Shown piece by piece: positions 12,701-24,201 of a DNA stretch of 64,000 nucleotides. How positions within the stretch are numbered: the stretch's first letter is position 1; each line of letters begins with the position of its first letter. The notes under the pieces were generated by a model. It saw only the letters and a list, made by a program, of their open reading frames with translations. It was not told the DNA's origin and ran no database searches. Source of the stretch: Coprinus comatus (taxonomy: Eukaryota > Basidiomycota > Agaricomycetes > Agaricales > Agaricaceae); assembly GCA_034638255.1 (NCBI GenBank), contig JAWPGT010000008.1, positions 558,001 through 622,000 of the forward strand, in the 5' to 3' direction. The position numbers and the translations under genes were made by a program.

Positions 12701-14355
12701 GATTACAGTCTAACGTCCTCCAGTGGCCAAGGAAACGAGAAACAGAACCTTGCTGTAGAGAAGGAGTATGAAGTGGCTCAGGCAAAAGGATTGCGACCTT
12801 GTAGGAATCTCTCTCCTATATGAGCTCTCTGTTTGACACATATTGCAACCAGGTCCAACCTGTAGGAAAATGGTTGACCTCGGCCCTCACAAAACTTTCA
12901 GGTTTATTGCATTTGAACCTAGTGATCGAGAGCTCGAAGACTATGCTCATGAACGAAGAGAGGGGAAAAGAAAATTAGCACAGAAAGGTCGAGAACAACC
13001 TATACGGAAACGTTCTCCTGTTGCATCTTCTTCCAAAACCAAAATTGAAGAAAAGGATCTATTGGTACTATCTGATTCTGATGACGACCTCCCCAGTTAT
13101 GTACCCCTCAAACCACCTACCAAACGCCAAAAGCAAGAAGTAAATTGTTTTTTGCATGGAACATGATCAGTGACTGATGACTAGCTTGTAGCACAATACA
13201 GATATGGATGAGTTGGAGGGTATTTCGCCAAAAAAGTTTCCCAAAACCCCAACTAAAGGGAAGGGTAATCCTTGCGACGATGGTCCATCTGACGTCACAA
13301 TTCGAACATGGCGTAAAGGAGATAGTGACTTGGTTCCCAGCGCAAAGATGGTCGCATTGGTGAAGTTTCTAAAGGAGTGGGATCACACAGGTGATAAGAC
13401 CATTGTTTATTCCCAATGTGAGTGTAATTTCTCAAGTGCGTGTTGTCTAAGTATGCTGAGACAATTGACAATAGGGACATCAATGTTGGATCTCATTGAA
13501 ATCTTGTTTGAACGCCATGGTATTCGTAGTTTGAGATTTGACGGACGAATGGACAAGGCGGAAAGAGATACTACATTGTCAAGGTTTAAAAAAGCAGGAG
13601 GACCAAAGGTTATATTAATCAGGTATGTATATGTTCACTCCTTCCAAGAATTATCCTATCTAACTTCGCAACCGTTATGTAGCACTAGGGCTGGAAGTGT
13701 TGGGTAAGTGTGGTGTAAAAGGCCAATGGTAGCTGCTGATCTCTTCATTTCTTAGTCTGAATCTGGTCGTTGCGAATCGTGTTATCAAGTATGTAAATGG
13801 CGTTATGACACCTCTAACAACTGCTGATTTTTTGCCTCTAGCATGGATTTGTCGTGGAATTATGCTGCAGAGTCACAGGCTTACGATCGGTAAGAGTACT
13901 AGTGAAAGTGTTGGTACGCGACTATTCTAATTGTTGTGGAATGTAGTTGCCATCGTATAGGTCAGGAGAAAGAGGTTTTCGTGAACCGCTTGGTCGTTGA
14001 GGATACCATTGAAGACCGGTAAGTGACAGTACATTTATCAACTCATCAATTGATACATGTCATTGACACCTTGTTACAACACATAGAATGCTTAAGTTGC
14101 AGGATGTCAAAATAGGTTAGACAGTTTTAATTCATATAGGGGTTACTGAAAATCATGTCCGTCTTTTTCTCAGGGTTGGCGGACGCTGCTCTAGGAGAGG
14201 GTACTGGTGTGAAACTGAGTAAACTCAGTGTAAAGGATATCAAATACGTGAGTTCCTGTTATTTTTGGCATTCTTACTGATCTGATGAATTTCTCAAGTT
14301 GTTTGGAATGTCGAAACCCGTGCAAAAGGAAGCCGAAAACCCAGAAGCTCCATAA
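9765..14355 (+). CDS. SNF2-family DNA-dependent ATPase with RING insert (Rad5/Rad16/Uls1 group)
   Basis: A many-exon gene. The N-terminus (MSQSQHAGRSSLLDALDNS) is polar, then VRLLAHQAIGVAWMVEQE leads into helicase motif I, GGILADDMGLGKT. Further motifs: TLIVVPAALLQQW (Ia), IADEAQFIRN (II, about 11190-11220), MLTGTPVTN (III), and in lobe 2 TIVYSQW, LRFDGRMD, STRAGSVGLNLVVANRVI and DRCHRIGQ (motifs IV-VI, about 13400-13990). Between the lobes lies a RING finger: CPNC, SCSHEICFDC and CPTC (about 12445-12870). That layout defines Rad5/HLTF, Rad16, SHPRH and Uls1, which pair ATP-driven translocation with ubiquitin or SUMO-targeted ligase activity. No HIRAN domain was seen, which points to Uls1/Rad16 rather than Rad5. 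An acidic SDSDDD stretch follows the RING. Nuclear. Confidence 0.9.
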
Positions 14356-14551
14356 TACTTTCACATCTCTCAAGAATCCTCCCTGTGGGTTCGGGAAATT
14401 GTGCTTGAGTTGGGTTTTACCTTGTGATGCTCTTGGATTGGATGTACTATAATGCCGTTTAAATATATATATGCTTAATGATGCTACATGACATGATACA
14501 AGAGTGGTAATAAGGTAGTGATACTTGGTAGAGCATCTCCGAACGCCACTG

Positions 14552-14982
14552 TTACAACAAGATTGCGGCTACACCAGCAATCAAACCGACTGCAACTTCA
14601 GAGCCCGATGCTCCAATAGGAAAGGCTGCATTCTGTGAGCTAACTGTAGTTGTTTCTGGAGCGGCAGATGTGGTGGAAGTAGCATCGGGCGAGGATGTTG
14701 TCTCGCTCTGTGAAGACTCTGAAGATGATTCTACCGCACTGCTCGACATACTAGTCGATGAGGTCAAGCTGTCTTGGGGTAAGATACCGACCAAAAAAGG
14801 CATAACTGAAATACGACTTACTCGGATGAAGAAGTAGAATCCGTCATACTAGAAGACTCTGCCGTAGCCGTAGTGGGAACCACTACCGAAGTGACAGTAG
14901 CAGCAGGACCTTCTGTTACTTGAGCTTGTACTGTTGCGGCGACAGCGAGGAGTGTGGCCACTGTGGCGGTGGTAGTCTTCAT
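14552..14982 (-). CDS. small S/T-rich GPI-anchor-like surface protein (copy 1)
   Basis: Two exons encode about 125 residues. The signal peptide MKTTTATVATLLAVAATVQA precedes a body made almost wholly of Ser, Thr, Ala and Glu (SSSSAVESSSESSQSETTSS type), and the C-terminus is a small-residue site plus hydrophobic tail (GASGSEVAVGLIAGVAAILL) typical of GPI attachment. The splice that fits the frame joins SSS to DLTSSTS using an acceptor ending AAGACAG. A TATATAAA element lies about 95 bp upstream on the minus strand (about 15076-15083). It is the first of three similar neighbours. Probably a wall or membrane mucin-like protein; no enzyme domain. Confidence 0.75.
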
Positions 14983-15335
14983 TATGAAAGAGATGAAGGA
15001 ACAGAACGATTAAAGATTATGGTAGAGTACTGGGGTGGGCTTTTGGTACGCTGGCTTTCCCCACCGGAACTCGGGTTTATATACGATACTAGGTCTATGA
15101 TATTAGTTGGAATCGAGCCTGATTCACTTTCTGCTTTCTCCTGTTCTGCGATCTCCTCTGCGGAACTGTGGCGTCTTCTATCTCATAATGAGACTTCATG
15201 TACATGCTTGAGATCATTCGAGGATTCATCAAATTCATAACCTAAACACGAGTCCAACGTAAACTAATAAAAAAAGTCCAGTTGGGCAGAAACCCCCATC
15301 CCTAAGAAAAAGAACCCCCATTGATCCAGTCACAT
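14983..15335. other. intergenic with promoter of S/T-rich gene 1
   Basis: About 350 bp. It contains the TATATAAA element of the 14552-14982 gene and the 3' flank of the next S/T-rich gene. Nothing else is recognisable. Confidence 0.4.
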
Positions 15336-15884
15336 TCACAACATAAACACACCCGCAACAATTGACAATCCCGCCGCACACGCCGATTCAAACATCACCA
15401 GATCATTCGAAATAGTCCTGATCGACCCCGCAGTTTGCGTGTTCGATCCTTGAGCAGAAGTACTAGTTTCAGAGGATGTAGTTCCTGGCGGTGGCGAAAC
15501 GGAAGTCTCAGAGGTGTTATTAATACCAGTAGTTGTGGTCACTGTATTGATACCACTATCAGTGCTGGTGATAGTAATAGGTTCCGAGGTTAACTCGGTG
15601 CTATTTGCTATGGTAGTCACTGTAACTGTGATATTTCCAGATGCAGTAGTTGGTCTTACACTGGAGGAGCAGAGATTTGGGATCTATCAGTTGAGAACAC
15701 AAAAACTGATTTTAAAAAGATAACACTTACACTGTATCCGTTTGGATAGTAAATGGATTGCTTGTTGAACTACTCGCTTGTGTAGTGGACCCGGAGACGC
15801 CAATAGTCGTTGTGATCGTAACAACTTGTCCATTTACGCAATAAACTGCGATGGCTGCTGCAATTAAACTTGAAAAAGTCGCAT
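15336..15884 (-). CDS. small S/T-rich GPI-anchor-like surface protein (copy 2), start out of frame
   Basis: Two exons joined over an intron of about 70 bp near 15665-15735. The body reads VVTITTTIGVSGST through ITVTVTTIANSTELTSEP to a C-terminal hydrophobic tail FESACAAGLSIVAGVFML, again GPI-like. The only plausible start, ATG at 15884-15882, is followed by CGACTTTTTCAAG and runs into a stop after six codons. The frame of the body continues upstream as FSSLIAAAIAVYCVNG, a good signal peptide, but has no ATG. One base of length change in the T5 run would connect the two. So this is either a sequence error in a homopolymer or a recently broken gene. An inverted repeat covers the same point. Confidence 0.6.
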
Positions 15885-15899
15885 ATCCCCGACTTTTTC
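15872..15899. repeat. perfect 10-bp inverted repeat spanning the start codon of S/T-rich gene 2
   Basis: The arms are GAAAAAGTCG (15872-15881) and CGACTTTTTC (15890-15899), separated by 8 bp that hold the ATG (minus strand, 15884-15882). In the transcript it would form a hairpin with the start codon in the loop. It coincides with the homopolymer where the reading frame is lost, so it may be a site of replication slippage or of a polymerase or sequencing error. Confidence 0.7.
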
Positions 15900-16482
15900 G
15901 AGATGATAATGATAGGTAGCAGGGAAATTAAGGGCGAGGCGACTGTGAAGAGCAAAGAAGATGTTAAGGAGATATAGTTGTGTGTTGAATTTATATCAAA
16001 ACCGCACGGCTCACGCATGCTGCATGGTTTATGTTCATGAGTTTCCACTCCATTTTCGGCTTCTTTTCCCCGAAATGACCTCATTTGAGAAAAACACTGC
16101 GTGCATGATGTGCCAAGAACACAGCAAAAAAAGGCATGCTAAGACCGGAATTTGAAAACACCACAACACCTGTCTTTTTGAGAATCTGAGAGCATCTGCC
16201 AAAACAACATAATACGACATCGTATTTTTTGTAGGCTATCAAAAGTTTAAAACAAAACCTACTGTACATCAGATGTTTCGTCTGGAATTTCATTAAAAAA
16301 AACAGTGTCATTCAAGAATCAAACTGTCACTGAAAGGGTATATAAAGCATATATCCATTAAATGACCAATGAAATCTATACATATTAGGTAGTGAGTAGA
16401 TAATGAGTAAAATGAGATCAACGAAAATATATCATAGATTCAACACACCAAAATCTTTACACATGAATCCCCCTCTTCAAAA
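15900..16482. other. intergenic between S/T-rich genes 2 and 3
   Basis: About 580 bp, AT-rich. A TATAAATT element on the minus strand near 15985-15995 fits the promoter of the gene ending at 15336. The rest is the 3' flank of the 16483-17200 gene. Short frames on either strand have no motif. Confidence 0.4.
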
Positions 16483-17200
16483 TCAAAGGATTAACATAGC
16501 ACCTCCAATAACCACAACACAATACACCCAAATACTACCCGATCTCCAACTTGAGTTCCTCAGGATTCTGATACTACTAGAACCATTTCTCTGGTTACTA
16601 ATTTGAGAATTCTCTGAAGTATCCGCTTCTGTTGATGCACCAACAGATGATGTTGGTGTTGGTGTAGTAATAGATGCCGGACTTGGACCTGAAGTAATAA
16701 CAGTTTGTACAGTCTGAATTACAACTGTAGAAGCAGTGATCGTTGAAATAGATGGTGTTGGAGTGAATAGAAATGTTGTTGTCGTAGTACTTGTAGGAAT
16801 TGTACTAGTAACTGTAGATGTTGTAGTCACGATAGTAATACTGTTTTCAAATATGATACAATAATAGAACGTTTGTCATTAAAAATGGTAAAAAGCAGAG
16901 ACAAGAATAAAAAATCACTCACGTCGGAATATTCAATATCGTATTGAGAATTGGTATCGTTAAAGTACGAACTATGGTGAAAGTTATAGGAGACCCTAAT
17001 ACTTGTACACCACTGCCTGGACCATTATTTGGAGATGGGAACCCTCTAACTGCAACGATTGGTGCCGGTACCGACCCTATCGGGTATTGTCGCCGGGAAT
17101 GGGTATTTGTACCTGGGAGAAGAGGAATTGCTGCAACCTGTTGCGAGCATAAACCAATGAGACCGGCCCAGATTGCAAAGAAGACTGAGAGTAAGAGCAT
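16483..17200 (-). CDS. secreted S/T-rich GPI-anchor-like surface protein (copy 3)
   Basis: Two exons, with an intron about 16832-16920 closed by GAAAACAG. I start at the ATG at 17200, giving MLLLSVFFAIWAGLIGLCSQ, a strong signal peptide. A Pro/Gly-rich segment (GTNTHSRRQYPIGSVPAP, SPNNGPGSG) is followed by about 100 residues of Thr/Ser/Val/Ile repeats (TSTVTSTIPTSTTTTTF), and a C-terminal hydrophobic tail SGSIWVYCVVVIGGAMLIL follows a polar stretch. That architecture fits an O-glycosylated surface protein held by a GPI anchor or a C-terminal helix. Third and largest of the local S/T-rich set. The function is unknown. Confidence 0.72.
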
Positions 17201-17778
17201 GGCAATTCTCAAGAAACAAAAACGAAAACCAAGAAAGCCTTCAAGAACACCTCCACCACATGCAACCAGTACACTGGAAGATGAAAGAAAGAAATTGAAG
17301 GTAAAAACCTAAAGGTAGAAAAGGACACTAAGGGAGATTGCAGTTGTTGATGACAAAATGATCGACCTGAAGACTTCAAAGCTGGAGTGTGTTGTTATGG
17401 ATCCCTAGAATTGATGCGGTTGCACCGAGATGCTCATTCAACCCACGCGCCGACAAGCATGTAACAGTGATCCTAATCAGATTAAAACAGCATATATTTA
17501 AATCAAAGTCATGAAAACAAAGGAATGTGGTGTACGTGTAGTCGCACGGCAGCTATAGGGTCAACGCAAGTGGTGATGGAATGATGAAAATGGTGGTTTC
17601 TGAAAATATGAGTATGGTATCATTGGTAGGGTTAAAATTGGAGAGTGATGAAAAAAAATGTCCAAATTCCGACAAGAAAGTTCCATGATTTGATTCTGGT
17701 CAAGGAGGAGCGATGAAGATGATCGATGAATATTAAATGATGAATGATGAAAATGTTATGATGCAAATCTTGAATGAA
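17201..17778. other. intergenic, KRE6-like 3' flank and S/T-rich gene 3 promoter
   Basis: About 580 bp with many ATGATGAA-type direct repeats around 17575-17760 (TGATGAA or GATGAATG units) and no credible coding frame. It holds the 3' flank of the GH16 gene and the promoter of the gene starting at 17200. Confidence 0.4.
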
Positions 17779-20700
17779 CTAGCAACCGCCTTCCTGGAGT
17801 CGGTTTTTAGGCCATTCGTTCGGATAGTTTTCAGTGTTCCACAGTGTCAAATTATTGTCAGTATATGCTCTTTCATACCTGTTAATATCGTAAGGAAACA
17901 GCAGCGTGAGATAAAATGTTGATAGGCTCCACTTGTTTCAATCGACTTACGTTTCAATGTAGTTAGCAGTCGGAAAATTGATAGGATCACAGCCGATATT
18001 GACTGCATCTTTGGGTTGATAGATGCGGATATAGTCAACACTCATGATCGCTGGAAATATAATTTGGTTGAAGTCGATGTACCCAAAATTAGGCGAGAAA
18101 CCCAAGTTTGCAATGATATACTACCATCCCAACAGCAGGTAAGTAAAAAGAAACACATCACAACTAAGCCAGTATGGAGCATACCATCGGTTCTTGTGGG
18201 ACTGGTCGCGCTCCAATTTCTGTTCTTGGGTCAGGACCCATTCCTGCTGCCATCAATGTCCAGGTTGGTTTACCATCATTGACCCAGGTGATATAGGCAT
18301 CCTCGAACCTAACCGATATACTAATTAAAAACGTTGTCCGAGAAACCGTTCGAAGAGATAAACTTACCCAGGTTTATACTCGAACGCATAGACAGAAAAA
18401 CAGCCTTGTTTCAACTGGTAACAATCCTGATTTGTTGTGGAGAGTCCACTCGTCGTTTGTTGATAGACACCTGGTAAAGAAGCATGAGAATATTGACCTC
18501 GAACTTTGAGGGTTGAGTGGCAAAGACACTTACCACCCTTATATCCATTAAGTATAGTGTCAGTGTCATGAATAATCATATTATCTGAGCTGTTACGCCA
18601 GTTATATTGTGCCTATGAGATCAATAGAAGTGAGCTCCTGAATCAAATAGAACAGGAAACTACCAACGTTGTATGGTGCCCATTGCGATGACATGGATAC
18701 TTTACCCACACCACTATCAATAGTTGCTTCAAAAACATCAATCTCAGGTGCAGATCGTCCGACATATGATCCATCTGCTCGTTGTGGTCCTGGGTGTGAT
18801 TCTCCAGGGCATGTACAAGCGGCTACACATAATGATTAATCTTACAATAGAAATACCGAGGGAACCAGTTCATACATAATCGTTGTCCGGGAAGGAATGA
18901 CTATGGAGGACGTATTTGCATAACAACAGAGTTATGAAAGTGAGATTTACTCACCAGCTCGCCGCCCCATTCAGGATCTCCCCCGACTAACGCAGCCTCA
19001 GGAAGCGCCTGACCAGGATATGTTTGATTTGGAAGGGTACCGACATCACAGGAATCGTAAGTGTATGGCCACTACATGATGAACTGGTTTAAGCAAACTT
19101 AGAAATCGTAAGGTGAAGGTTCGACCTCACCATTCCTTCAAGACTAGCTCCGTATCCAGCACGGCCTGAGCACATACATTAATTCAAGCATGTTTATAAA
19201 TCAATTAATACACACCTAGGTTACCCATCGCCCATCTTTGGAGATATTGGTCAGATATAATGTCTTCGTTATATGCCTCTGAGGGTACTTACACAGCTGG
19301 CCAGAGTCCACTGCATTCATTATAAGTTAAATTGATGATAAAGTCAGGATTAAATGCTTACCTGACTGAACTTGAACCAGGCAAGGTCACAGAAGCTATA
19401 TGTGCGAAATAATCTCAGTATCAATCTTTCAGAGGTAGTGTTTATAATTACCTTCGAGTATACCTCCAGTAAAGCAGAACTTATTCCTAAGTTCCGCGAT
19501 TTTTTGAGAAATTCCAAATAATTATCAGAATAAACAAACATACCAGGATTGAATCTACCTCAACCTATTAGCGAATCACCAACATATAAACAGGTTTGAT
19601 GTAAAACTCACCATGCCAGAACGATAGGTCAAATTATGGTTATTAATTGGATCGACTTTCGAAAGCACAAGACGTAATGCTCCGCCTTCCGTGTATGCTA
19701 CAACCAAAGGAACATATAAGTCAGCAACAAATCCATTTTAAATAATAATAAAACGAGTGAACCTTGCGCTCGATCATACCACTCCAAGTCATTCTAATTA
19801 TCCAAAGAATACCATCAAAAAATAAGCATACAAAAACCATTAATGAAAGCGCATATATATATCCCATATATTTGCTCACAGTTCCCCAATAATGCAAATC
19901 AACCGATTCCCAATAAGGATCTTCACCAGGAAAGAACGTTCTACCTTCTTCATTAAACTCATCCGAGAACACTAGCATAAGTTCTTCATTTGGATTATGA
20001 TATGATTTCTTCGAATATACTTCTTTTGGCGTATCTCGATCTATAAGTTCATAATTTCCAGGAATCTTGGGAACTTGACCAGTTGCATTTATCCCTCCAA
20101 GATTGAAACCGCCTTGAGTTGTTGGTTTTGGTTTTTTCAAGTACTTGAGAATTGGATAACCTATAAATTTGCCAAATGGGTTTATGAGTTAGATAGTAAT
20201 AATTAAATGCAGGGATGGATGCTTACCAGCACTAATATTAAGGAGCGATGAAGCGGAGCTCAGTCAGGGTAGAAAAGAAAGAAAACGGGAACAAAAATTG
20301 TGAATAGAAAAATCACTTACAATAACATCATCATTGCCAACACTAGAATGAGCAAACATCCCAAATTTGCAAGACCACGACTAGTAAAAATCGTCCCTCC
20401 TCTATCTGACTTTCTATCCCTCTTTGGGTCCGGATTATGCAAATAATCGTCTGGTTCTGGGGTATTCATAAGTAGAGGCATTCCCCATGCTTTTGGTGAA
20501 GGTCCAAGAGAATACTAGTAGAAACGACGCGAGAATTTGAGTTCTGATATATCTTGAAGAAAATGTCTTGACACACCTTCTCAACATGAGAACTCTAAGA
20601 AAGTAATTGAGGTTTGAGTTTATAGATATATTATAACGCGAAAACTCACAGCTGCGCTATTAGTCCTTGATAATCTTTCTCCAAAATCATCCACCATAAG

Positions 20701-20787
20701 AGAACGAGACGTCTGTTGAGGGGCTGATGAAAGAATATCCGCGAACGACGTCGCAGGACCCCGCTGAGAGCTACTACTACTCATCAT
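17779..20787 (-). CDS. KRE6/SKN1-type beta-glucan synthesis-associated protein (GH16)
   Basis: A many-exon gene. The N-terminal cytoplasmic part begins MMSSSSSQRGPATSF and includes YLHNPDPKRDRKSDRGGTIF, followed by one transmembrane segment (ANLGCLLILVLAMMMLL), a type II membrane topology. The luminal GH16-like domain has LMLVFSDEFNEEGRTF, DPYWESVDLHYW, SVSGLWPAVWTMGNLGR, and the catalytic-type motif EIDVFE (about 18735-18755), then MSSQWAPYN and VYAFEYKPG. It ends in WPKNRLQEGGC, the KRE6-family terminus. KRE6/SKN1 proteins act in the secretory pathway and at the plasma membrane in making beta-1,6-glucan of the wall. Its place beside three mucin-like wall proteins is suggestive, though clustering in fungi is not proof of joint function. 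Confidence 0.9.
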
Positions 20788-21845
20788 AGCTGTACGCAAC
20801 GGTAAGCATTATAGTGCAGCGTAGGAAGGTGAGAACATACCTGTCTAATAACCAAACTACGTTGGTCAAAGGAAGAAGAATGCTCAGTCGAGGTAAGGCC
20901 CAACGATAAGTAGCTCCAGTCACAGTGAAGATAAATGAGAAGTTGAGTGTTTGAACCAATGCAAAAAAGCGAAATGCTGGCAGTTGCTGTTTATTATGCC
21001 TTGACGTAAACTTTGATATATAGTGCAGTTGCTACTATATTTGACCCTGCATTCACATAAATAGAGAATCAATAACCGGCCGCAACCAAAAAATTCCCCA
21101 GGGGTAAAAAGGAAAAGGATGTAGTGGCAGTACACGAATATATTTGATACTTTTTAAACTTCAACACGAGACTTGGTAGAAAGCACTGGCTGCATACGAA
21201 GTTGCGAAAACCACTGTTAGTTTGTTGCCATCGCCCCATATTTACTCCATGCCAGCTCCCAGCAATGACAGGGTAACAACCATGTATGTAAAGAATGCAT
21301 GCCACGCACCACAATGAACCGGTTGATATGTCTCTCACATATAACGACTCCCCCCCCTAAACGTACTTGAAGTATGTAGTACTAACTACTTACCAGAATA
21401 CAATAAATATGTCCCTCGTGAGTAGAAACATCCACAAAGGAAGAGAACAATATCCAACATAACATTACTAGTAAAATGGTCACCAGTGACCAGACTAATA
21501 GTAACTGTTACATAATGCCCCTTTACTCCAACCTCACGGAGTTTACACGGAGCATACTAGATGAGTGTCCCGAATCTTTGACTTGAGAACACTTTCTTCT
21601 TGCTTTCTTCATGGTATCTTGCAAGTAAGAAACTACAAAAATAATATTGAGAATAAAAATAGAATAAAATATGATCACATGATACTCAGCTTCGTCGGCG
21701 TTGAGGCGGGTGGGAATCACCATCAATAACTAGGCACTTATACTTACGACCGTCAACATCCCTGCTGGCTATCCCTTTTCCTCTCAGTCGACCCACAATA
21801 ACCTGATCGATCCCAAAGCTATTAAAAAAAAATAAGAACTACATC
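20788..21845. other. divergent intergenic region
   Basis: About 1.06 kb between the KRE6-like gene (minus) and a small secreted-protein gene (plus). AT-rich, with no recognisable coding frame. It presumably carries both promoters. A C7 run lies near 21350. Confidence 0.45.
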
Positions 21846-22534
21846 ATGTTATCAAAAAAGACTCCTCTAATCATCCTTTTCACGCTACTACTCGGCTTGA
21901 ACTTCACTTTTGCACTTCCCTCCCCTGAACCTAATCCAGCACCAGAACCAGCACCAAATCCAAATCCAAATCCGAGTCCACCAACACCATATAAAGGAAC
22001 ATGTACCTTCTCATGTCCACTTGAAGACAAAGCACAACGAAACCTTCTAAGTTCTCAAAGAGCTATAAACTATGACTCTGAGTATTCCATTTTCGAATGC
22101 ATGTACGTCTATCACTTCTCTATCCTTCATCAATATAAAAAAAAAAATTCAATTAATCATTATTGAGAGCAAGGAAATATGTACTGATGATTATGTTGTC
22201 TATTAATTAACAGATACCTCGCAAACACAATACCACTAACTGGTCAAACTCGTAAATGTAGTTATTTCAAAGTAAGTTTCCCTTTTTCCTCTCCTCCACC
22301 TACCCGAAAATTTCCAAACTACAAACCCCCTCCCTCCAGGAGAGCGTATATACTAAACCTATAATAATAATAAAACCTTTACACTCTTTTTAGGATTCTG
22401 GTCTTCAAGCATTATCATCTAAAGCAGATGATTGTCCATCTCAAGCTCCACCTTGTATATCCTATCCTCGTCCTCTTCCAACACCAATTCCAATTCCAAT
22501 TCCAAAACAAATGATGATTCTGATTCCGAAATAG
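21846..22534 (+). CDS. small secreted cysteine-containing protein with PEPxP/NPNP repeats
   Basis: Three exons give about 150 residues. The signal peptide LIILFTLLLGLNFTFALPS is followed by a tandem proline segment (SPEPNPAPEPAPNPNPNPSP) and a cysteine module: GTCTFSCPLEDKAQ, FECIYLANTIPLTGQTRKCSYFKDSG, and DCPSQAPPC. The spacing resembles small secreted cysteine-rich proteins common in Agaricomycetes, which share a C-x3-CP...C-x-Y...D-G...C core. The C-terminus is a second low-complexity tract of Pro-Ile pairs. I read introns at about 22102-22213 and 22270-22394. A wall-located or effector-like role is possible but not shown. Confidence 0.7.
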
Positions 22535-23228
22535 AAAATTCCGATATCGAATCAACACCTTTTCCAATTTTCTCTCATTTAAAATATGAAGTTCCATCTT
22601 GGGTTGAATTTAATCGTTATACCCTTAATTTGATGCATAATCCTATTCCGTCTAATTAGCAGGTTTTGAAATATTCGTTCTTAAATTGTTTTTGTGTTGA
22701 TATTTTTTGTTGTCTATTTTGACTACTTATTTCTTGGGGATTTACCGTTCAGAATATACCATGTTTATTAGGATAACTTTTAAGAAGAACCTCCTGTACG
22801 GCGTCGGGCGTACCGTTGCATGATGCGTATTTTTCGCCTGTATCGTCTATTTGTCAAGTATTCGGTCCGTAACCGTTTATGCCGCCGGTACGGTACGAAT
22901 GGTTGGCAGGCGGCTGACTCTCATACATCACTAGAAACCTAGTTGCGTGTCTAATAAGAGTCAAACCCCGGCATTAATCCGACAATTCAAGTCTATAAGC
23001 ATTCTTTCTCACTGCTAGACTATGATGAGATACGAGATGTAGTATTCATTCAATCACATTGTAAACCACGCTGTATGCTGTATAGTACCGAAGAAACTAC
23101 TAATACTCCTAATCTCATTGCTCTATCAAATTGAATACCTGAAACCAAATCAAATTAGCATATGTTACACATGGAACACGCCGCACGGGTAGTCAGAAAC
23201 CGAAAAACCCCGTTCACCTAGTGATCAA
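22535..23228. other. intergenic, with a CG-rich CGTAC-repeat patch
   Basis: About 690 bp. Around 22795-22900 the composition turns CG-rich, with repeated GTACGG, GTCCGT and CGGTACGGTACG words, unlike the AT-rich flanks. No tRNA or ORF was identified. The remainder is featureless. Confidence 0.35.
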
Positions 23229-23645
23229 TCATGCCACAACGTCATCATGTGCAATTTCAGCTAAAGTGACTTCTTTCTTCTCTCGTCCCAATTCCGCATC
23301 ATCTGGTGCATCTGGTTCGATAGGTTTCTTATGACCTTGTTTTAAATTGTGTTGTTTGACGGTGTTGTGGTCTACATTCTGTGTATGAAAACATCAAAAG
23401 GAATTTGTGCGTCAGTTGTGAGGGATGGGTAATTGTTGCAGAAGGAGGAAGGAAAGGACCGAGTGGGTGTAAATAGATAGATAGATGCGCAGACATACAT
23501 GAGGTGGGTCTCGCACGTAGTCGTCGTTGATGTTTGTTTTCGTAGTTTCTGGTTGACCAACGGTAACGAATTCTTTATGGAATACAACTCCTTTTTCTTT
23601 TTGTCGAGGAATCATGGGAGAATCACCACTGTTGGGATGTACCAT
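23229..23645 (-). CDS. small hydrophilic protein, unrecognised
   Basis: Two exons joined over an intron of about 125 bp (about 23379-23503, donor GTATGT, acceptor ACACAG) give 98 residues: MVHPNSGDSPMIPRQKEKG, then VVFHKEFVTVGQPETTKTN, then HNVDHNTVKQHNLKQGHKK, ending VTLAEIAHDDVVA. It is highly charged, with no signal peptide, cysteine or membrane segment, and is probably soluble and partly disordered. The clean splice and Kozak-like start support a real gene. I do not recognise the family. Confidence 0.6.
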
Positions 23646-24201
23646 GTTAATGTTGAGTAAGGTGTGCTTAAAGGTTGGGTTGTGGTTGTTCTTATGAACT
23701 TAGAACTGCATCTAAACGAATACGAGACATGGGTTTTTGGAGACTGATGTCAGAGGTGTTAAACAAATGATGTAATCTCTCCAAAAAAAAATAGATCACT
23801 GCCAATCGGTTTTCTCTTTGCACAAAAAAAAAACCAAAATTACCCTGGACTCCAGCTTGAGTTAAAAAGAAATTACATAAATACTGGAGAAAGCGCGGCA
23901 GGACATGGGTGATCAGGGAAGAAATGATCCGGGTGGTGGTATAAATGCGGGGAAATTTGTCAGATCGAGGTGGGTTGAAGATTGTGGAAATGTTCTATTT
24001 ATGGATGAGCCTCTTGACAGCTTGGCATTCACCATTTGTTGACATCTTTCGGTTAGTTACCTCTCATCCCATCTCTCTGACTCGTACCTCACACATCATA
24101 CTAGACCCCCACACTTTGCTATTGAGGTATATCCTACTGAGCTAGTACTCCTAGGATATCATCAAAGTAATACTGTACAGTTCGAATAGGAGTAGTTGAA
24201 A
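23646..24201. other. divergent intergenic region
   Basis: About 555 bp between divergent genes, with poly-A runs near 23785-23835 and no recognisable coding sequence. It presumably holds the promoters of both neighbours. Confidence 0.4.
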
